In this document: positions 58,639 to 64,000 of the stretch, one piece after another
Layout: the number at the start of each line of letters is the position of its first letter
How positions within the stretch are numbered: position 1 is the first letter of the stretch
Assembly: GCA_013368325.1 (NCBI GenBank)
Contig: JAACJK010000166.1
Location: 496,001 to 560,000 of the forward strand
Reading direction: 5' to 3'
Length of the DNA: 64,000 bases
From: Ephemerocybe angulata
Lineage: Eukaryota > Basidiomycota > Agaricomycetes > Agaricales > Psathyrellaceae
Notes under the pieces: model-generated
Told to the model about the DNA's origin: nothing
Database searches by the model: none
Seen by the model: the letters and a program-made list of their open reading frames with translations, nothing else
Program-made: the position numbers and the translations under genes

Positions 58639-59469
58639 ATGCCACCCCTCACAGTCACAATTCCCTCTGAGTGAGCTCTTCCTTCCTCCCTCACCCTTCT
58701 AAAGTTGACCGCCAAATTCAGGTTCAAGTATGTTGGCGCCGTGTGCGTTTTGAACCTGTGGCTGCTCGTCAAGCAGCATCGCGCAGTCATGTACTGGCGA
58801 GAGAAGTCGGGAATTTGGTACCCCCGAAGTAAGTGCGACACCACCAACGTCTCTGCGAGCGCGACCGGACGTCGACACTAACCATTTCATAGCCTATGCA
58901 GAGAAAGCCGAAATGGAAGCGTCTCGCGACGCCCATATGTTCAATTGCGCACAGCGTGAGTCTATAGCTACAGTACTACTCGGTAAAGTTGCTTACACCG
59001 GTATTTTGTATTGGCAGGAGCACACCAGAATACCCTTGAGAATCTACCCATCCTATATGTCACGTACGTGAGCGTATTGTGGTCATCTCGGCCTTTGGCT
59101 GATGCGCCCTTTCCAGTGCTGTTGTAGCTGGCCTGAGGTATCCCATTCTGACTGCTACCCTGACGGGATCATGGGTTATTGGAAAGATTGCCTTCACCAA
59201 TGGCTACGCAACCGGCGACCCTGACAAGGTGCGCGGCCCACTTCATCTGCAACGATGTGTCTTTTCATTCTAGATTAACCTGGTCTGCACAGAGGTTCAA
59301 TAAGGTGTATGCCATCGGTGGTCTTTCTCTGGTTGGTAAGTTGCTTTGACATGCAATTCGCAGTCCACGGGAGTACTTATGTGATCCCCCAGCGCAAGGG
59401 TTGATCGCTACAGGCATTGCTCTCGAATGGGCGTTCGGGGACTTGGCCACCCGTTACTTGAAAGTTTGA
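58639..59469 (+). CDS. Microsomal glutathione S-transferase 3 (MAPEG family)
   Basis: Small integral membrane enzyme of the MAPEG family, which conjugates glutathione and reduces lipid hydroperoxides. Exon 1 is MPPLTVTIPSE; the rest joins as FKYVGAVCVLNLWLLVKQHR, then KSGIWYPRTYAEKAEMEASR, and the signature FNCAQRAHQNTLENLPILY, matching FNCxQRAHQNTLE of MGST3. Two further helices follow around GLRYPILTATLTGSWVIGKI and GLIATGIALEW, with FTNGYATGDPDKRFNK between. Six short exons, about 160 residues, normal for MGST3. The introns are all near 50-60 nt. A TATA box lies upstream. Confidence 0.92.
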
Positions 59470-60818
59470 AGTGATTGCGTTTGGTCACCGTATGTGGTTG
59501 TCGCCTTCAATGAAAATGAATTATATATTCGTCGTCGAGCCTATTTAGTCCTTGGTCGGACCATCGAAGTATTGACTCCTGGCCTCGATCTGGCATGGTC
59601 GGCCTTCCGCTGATATGGTGATTCATCCGAAGGACATTAGTACTGAGCGGGACCGTTCTCTGTGACAGTGTACACGGAGGAGGAGCAATGAAAGCATACG
59701 CACGTTTGTTCAACTGCTTAACGTAAGCCGCTTTCTTTCTTCCCCTGAACACACTTGTTCACATCGTTCACTTCACATTTAGGCGCCCATGGAAACGCCT
59801 TGGAAACTCCCAATGATCCATGAAAAGTAAGGGCGGAGAACCATCTCGAGACTGACACAACTAGATGTGCGTTCCCTCATTGGCACGATAATCGTTGGCT
59901 TGAAATGGCCCATTCCTTGCGCCATTTTTTGCGACATGTGGGTAATGGCAAGGTTGCGTACACGAATGGATAAATTTCAAAGGTCCTAGAAAAGGTTCGG
60001 GGATGGGATTGACTGCTTTGACTGTGAGCATGTTCTTTGATTTTCTGTCCTTGTGTCTTTGCAGCGTGTAAAGCTAATGTACATATTCGTTCGCCTGGCT
60101 TGTGGATGGGTGGCTTCTGGCCCACATGGGAGAGACATCTTCTCACAGTTTTCTCCAGGCTTGCTCGTGGGGACCACATTGCTCTGGACTTGGCCTTCAC
60201 GGACTTGATCAAGGTTATGACACCTCTGGGTCTGAAGATACGTCTGGTCCATGGCCAGCGGCGAAACGTGATGAATTCGACGGCCCTACGCACACCCCTT
60301 TGTGCATAGTATCATTACCAGGAATCAGTCACACAACACCGTGGCTTACTCTGGCTTACTGTATGGTAAGCGCAGTGCTTGAGCTACATGCCTACGTGTC
60401 GTTCCGGGGACGCGCGTAACGCGTTTAACCTAGCAGGAGATAATAGATAGTTCGGCAAGTCGACGCGAATCATCCGGCGCGTAGGCGATCTGACGCTTCA
60501 AGCAACTGATCGGCCTTACGAAGCAGTGTTTTGAATACGAATTTGATATCTGACATGCGCAGCAGGCCGCACGGAGCATAAGGGAGTACATGGAGGAAGG
60601 AAGAGGGAGGAATTTGATCTAATTCCCGCTACGTAAGTAGTGGGTCTCCGTCGGAGCGAAAACTGGCTAACAAAAAGCGGGTCATCGGTCCGGGTTTTTA
60701 GAGAAGTCTTCCCACCGTACTAGAGGAGTAACACACGTCATCGCACCTTTCTCCTTTGTGAAATGCGATATCTTTCGCTCTTTCGATAGTTTCATTTTTC
60801 ATACCTCTTAATTTCAAC
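59470..60818. other. Gene-poor region before the Helitron-like element
   Basis: About 1.35 kb. The open frames here start with non-ATG codons or show no family features. The sequence from about 60,400 is poorer in gene-like composition, with CGCGCGTAACGCG at 60411-60423. The left end of the mobile element is likely inside this stretch, but Helitrons have no inverted repeats or target duplications, so I cannot place it. Confidence 0.35.
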
Positions 60819-61097
60819 ATGATCTACGATCCTACCTACAAGCGTCCTCCTCTCGCCTACTGCTCTGCCAATATTTCTCGTTTGCCCCCTGAAGTCGACG
60901 CCCAGGGGGATGCACGTTGGTATATTAACAACATCGTCGATTGTATTCAGCTCGACGACGATTATTTTTATCGCGTCCGCTGGTTGACCTGTTCGGAGGC
61001 TGAAGATACTTGGGAGAAGGAGGAGGACTTGCAAGGGAGTGCTGCCCTGAGGAAGTGGCGCTATTACCAGCAAATTGTTCGTATTCGCCCTCGTTAA
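60819..61097 (+). CDS. Small chromodomain-like protein
   Basis: A 92-residue ORF with a proper ATG. Its centre, RWYINNIVDCIQLDDDYFYR, then VRWLTCSEAEDTWEKEEDL, follows the chromodomain pattern (three strands, Trp in the second, ..ENTWEP..-like DTWEKEEDL, then a helix LRKWRYYQQI). The aromatic cage positions Y, W and the last aromatic appear kept. Chromodomains of this type are common at the ends of Ty3/gypsy integrases, where they steer insertion to heterochromatin. Here it stands alone, 309 bp before the large Helitron ORF in the same direction, and may be its first exon or a separate accessory protein. Confidence 0.6.
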   Translation: MIYDPTYKRPPLAYCSANISRLPPEVDAQGDARWYINNIVDCIQLDDDYFYRVRWLTCSEAEDTWEKEEDLQGSAALRKWRYYQQIVRIRPR

Positions 61098-61405
61098 CGT
61101 TGTGTTGCTGACTGCGCTTATGTTGATTTGAGCAGCCTCGGACTTTGCCTATCACCACTATCGTCGATAGTCGTCCTTACTCAAACTGCAGAGCATTCTA
61201 AACATTATGATATCACCACTCCGTACGCTCCTATCTCCTTCTGGGTGAATGTGCTAAACTTGGCCAGGTCTTACAGCCAACTCATCTCAAACGTTTCTGG
61301 AGCACTCAAAACTCCACATAATTCCGTCCAGTGTCTTGCGAGTTTCACTATGAGAATGACGATGAAATCTGTGTCTCATGCCCCACTGCCCTGTAACATA
61401 TATAT
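61098..61405 (+). other. Spacer between the two ORFs of the Helitron-like element
   Basis: About 310 bp with a TATATATA run just before the second ORF (around 61,398-61,406). It could be an intron or the promoter of the second ORF. No further feature seen. Confidence 0.35.
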
Positions 61406-64000
61406 ATGTCTGTACCATTCTCGACTCTTCTCGTGTCTTATCTTGCTGCTATCATGTACTCTTTCACTGTCAACAATCGTCCTGTCGCCGTCGCTCGGTC
61501 TACCCTACCGCACACTGTTGTGTCCTCTGTCGGCGAGCCTGCTCGGGTCCCAAATTTGCAGTTCACAGCTCGTGCAGCCATGCATGCATGGACGGTGCCT
61601 TTCTCTCCCGTCTATGTCGTTCTTCCTCCTGGGCTAGACATCGTTCTTGGCTCGGACACACTTGGTGCTCTCGGTTTGGATCTGTCGTCTTTGATGGTGG
61701 TGGATGTGCCTGGTGTGTTTGTGCATCTTTTATTGTACTATGTGCTTACTGTCTTCGCTAGACCATCCGGGGCTAGCTCCCTCCGTTTTGCACTTTGGTG
61801 CTAATGGGCGAATCAATTCTGATATTGAGACGCCAGGCTCGGATGCCTACCGTGAATCATGTTCCTCACCTCAATGCTCTTCCGACCCATCGTCATCAGT
61901 TTTACCACAACAGACATGTGTTCCCGTAGATGGACGGCAAACATGTTGTCGATTTTTGGCGTCTACCTGTGATCATGGTGTCTTTGCATCGCCCTTTTCT
62001 AATGACGTTGCTCAATTGCGACGACTCATGGATCTTCATGGATTATCTCATGTCGGTATATCTCCACGTGCGTCTGCATTACGACCAACTTTAATTCGCC
62101 ATGTGTTCGAGGGTGGTTGTGTAACCTCAAACGAGGTTGATCCTTCTCTCTCAGGGTGTGCCACACTGTGCTCTGGTTTCTCTTCAAATTTGGAAATGGC
62201 AACATCTTTGTTTCACTCGTTAAGTATTGCATGTGTGGATGACATTGGCGATGATCGCTTAACATCCATTGCCCTTTGTTTGCACCTTCCTCTTCCCAGT
62301 ATTTCTTATCGGTATCGTCGGCGGCTACAAAATTTGTTCACGCGTGAGGAAATACGGTTGAGGAACAGTGTTGGTGATCGTTCTGCTAGTGTGCCTTCGC
62401 TTCTCTCTGCTTGTTATGAAGATCTTGATATCGGATACCTTCACAATCTAGCACGCAATCATGGGCTCTCGTATTTCCCTCCTACGACGACACGGTGGGC
62501 ACTACAGAATTCTTTAATTGATCATTTCGCTCGTTGTGCATGTTCACACTTTTCGGACGAAGTAACCACACCAGCCTGTCGTCACTTTGCATCCATAGTC
62601 TCTTCAACGAGTTCCAATGCCAACGTTTCTGGGATTGACTACGACACGCCTGATGCGTCACCCGAGTTCAATGATGTCGTCCATCTGGTTCGTATCCTCA
62701 CGGCCATGCGCAATGCGTTTCCATTGGGAACCTTGCGGGAACTGTTACCCATTCTACGATTGGAACACCGTGCAAGTGCTGGTCGTCGTGAACTACAGTC
62801 CATTGTGATGGGATACATCCGTCATCTTCGTTCTCGTCTTTTACACTGGAACGACAATAACACATCTTCCGATACCCAACAAACTGAAACTGGTATACTG
62901 GCTGAACTGCAGCGAACCTGGCCCCATATTCCAACTGAAGATGTGAAGAATGAATGCCTAATGCGGTTTCGTGATTTAACTTCCTCTGCATCTGCCCGTA
63001 TGTATACATGTGCTTCGTGTGCTGCCGATTTCCCTCTCGATGAGTGTCGCACAGTTCCTGCCTCCGAAATTAACTTTGAATGCTTCCGCCGCCCTGATGT
63101 CAGATATTGTGAAGGTACTTCTGTTCCCCATGACAGTACGTACTCTTCTCCATCCTCTACCTGCTTCATTGATCAGAGGCCATTTCTATCACAGCAGAGT
63201 GTTCTTCTTGAGCCTGCCGGGGTTTTTTTGGATCATACGAGTCGTCACATGCTGCGACTTTGCAAGGTGTGTTTTAATTCACAAAGCAGTGGTCGAATCC
63301 CACCTTTGTCTCTGGCAAATCACACGTACATCGGCACTGTACCTACAGAATTAGCTGATTTAACCATCGTTGAAGAGGCAATGGTTGCAAGGTGTCGCTC
63401 TAAAGTATGGGTCATTCAGCTACGTGAAGATTGTCATGATAACGCGTCAGATGTCCCTGACGGGGACACGGACCCTAATTCTGATAACTCTAAGCAGGCT
63501 ATGGCTCAACGGGGGTTCCGGGGTAATATCGTTATATATCCTCAGGATGCCTCTGCAGTCGCAGCAACATTACCACCAAGTTTAGAGGAGTTGGCAAATC
63601 CTATTGCTGTTGTCTTCGTTGGTTCAGCCCCACCGAGTCAGGACTGGTTGAAGAAGAAAGCAAAACCATTATGTATCCGCCCTTACCGTGTTCGCAGAGC
63701 TCTGGAATGGCTGAAGGTGAACAATCCATTATACGAAGATATTGAAATTGACTACGATGTCCTTAATGCAATTGTGGATGATGAAATATTGTTGCCTGTA
63801 AAAGTAAATACGCACTTATCCACATCCTCGATTGATACACTCACCAGTGGATATGATAACAGTGCTCCCATATCTTCTCCGACTGAGCCTCCTTCTCTTG
63901 ATATGCTTGACGACGCTCTTCCTTTTGGAGATGATCCTTCTCTTCCCCCAAACTTGCCGGTGGACTTCACGAAGACCATAGTTACGAACCTTGCTGATAC
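61406..64000 (+). CDS. Helitron-type protein, N-terminal part: protease-like region, Cys motifs and DUF6570
   Basis: From the ATG at 61406 (a second at 61454, MYSFTVNNRPV) the frame is open to 61712, crosses a 49-nt GT-AG intron (61713-61761) and continues to the window edge, about 850 residues. The first 100 residues look like a retropepsin half: FTVNNRPVAVA, HTVVSS, LDIVLGSDTLGALGL. A helical region with LHNLARNHGLSYFPPTTTRW suggests a SAP-like fold. A zinc-like CASC...C motif begins at 63009. Then DUF6570: LCKVCFNSQSSGRIPPLSLA, YIGTVPTELADLTIVEEAMV, RGFRGNIVIYPQD, PIAVVFVGSAPPSQDWLKK and RALEWLKVNNPLYEDIEID. In known Agaricomycete Helitrons this leads into Helitron_like_N and a PIF1-type helicase, expected beyond 64000. 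Confidence 0.75.

Larger units (their letters stand above)
60819..64000 (+). mobile_element. Helitron-like element, 5' part (runs off the right edge)
   Basis: Holds a chromodomain-like small ORF and the N-terminal part of a large protein with the DUF6570 region that precedes the Rep/helicase domains in mushroom Helitrons. The visible coding frame has no stop for about 2.6 kb apart from one canonical intron, so the copy looks young. The helicase itself and the CTRR-type right end lie outside the window. Left boundary not determined; 60819 is only the first coding position. Confidence 0.7.

Noticed and set aside
59877..60293. Minus-strand ORF in the gap before the Helitron
   Set aside because: No conserved motif, and two opposite ORFs overlap it; taken as chance.
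1..64000. tRNA genes, rRNA genes, CRISPR arrays
   Set aside because: No A/B-box pairs with a cloverleaf, no rRNA sequence and no regularly spaced direct repeats were found by eye.

Overview
The window is nuclear DNA from a filamentous basidiomycete, most likely an Agaricomycete. Coding density is high and genes lie on both strands. Almost every gene is cut by introns of about 50 nt with GT-AG ends, and many exons are tiny. The protein set is fungal (BDP1, RPB6, TAF1, CWC25, SLA2, RIM101/PacC, CFD1), includes the meiotic recombinase DMC1, and the right end carries a Helitron-type protein with the DUF6570 region common in mushroom genomes. Gene spans below run from start codon to stop codon and include introns. 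I assigned introns by eye from splice signals, reading frame and family conservation.

1-6 kb (all minus strand): the start of a fructosamine-kinase-like gene, a DHA1 drug/H+ antiporter, an NDUFA9/Coq11-type NAD(P)-binding protein and the TFIIIB subunit BDP1. 6-21.6 kb: an unrecognised Cys-containing protein, a large unrecognised membrane protein, the cytochrome oxidase assembly factor SURF1/SHY1, the endocytic adaptor SLA2, a long disordered protein and a small voltage-sensor-like membrane protein. 21.8-31 kb: splicing factor CWC25, DMC1, RPB6 and a two-RRM protein. 32-43.6 kb: an RRM-like protein, CFD1 (cytosolic Fe-S assembly), clamp-loader subunit RFC2, mitochondrial seryl-tRNA synthetase, LSB5 (VHS/GAT), a polyQ zinc-finger protein of FAR1/WRKY-GCM1 type, and UTP11. 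43.8-51 kb: a GPI-anchored PLC-like phosphodiesterase, an AYR1-like reductase, myosin regulatory light chain, a 382-bp MITE and the pH-response regulator RIM101/PacC. 51-59.5 kb: TAF1, proteasome activator PA28 (REG type), ribosome-assembly WD40 protein RRB1/GRWD1 and microsomal glutathione S-transferase 3. 59.5-64 kb: a gene-poor stretch, then the 5' part of a Helitron-like element that runs off the window.

Most genes are housekeeping and unrelated in pathway, often paired divergently over short shared promoters (SURF1/SLA2, RFC2/SerRS, zinc finger/UTP11, TAF1/PA28). The most interesting signals are seven perfect GCCAAG (PacC consensus) sites packed into 104 bp before the RIM101/PacC start codon, immediately next to a TA-flanked MITE; a run of 5-, 9-, 14- and 18-nt exons in the PA28 gene; and a Helitron protein with an aspartic-protease-like N-terminal region whose catalytic Asp seems lost, preceded by a small chromodomain ORF. 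Apparent frame breaks in CWC25 and RRB1 need checking against reads.
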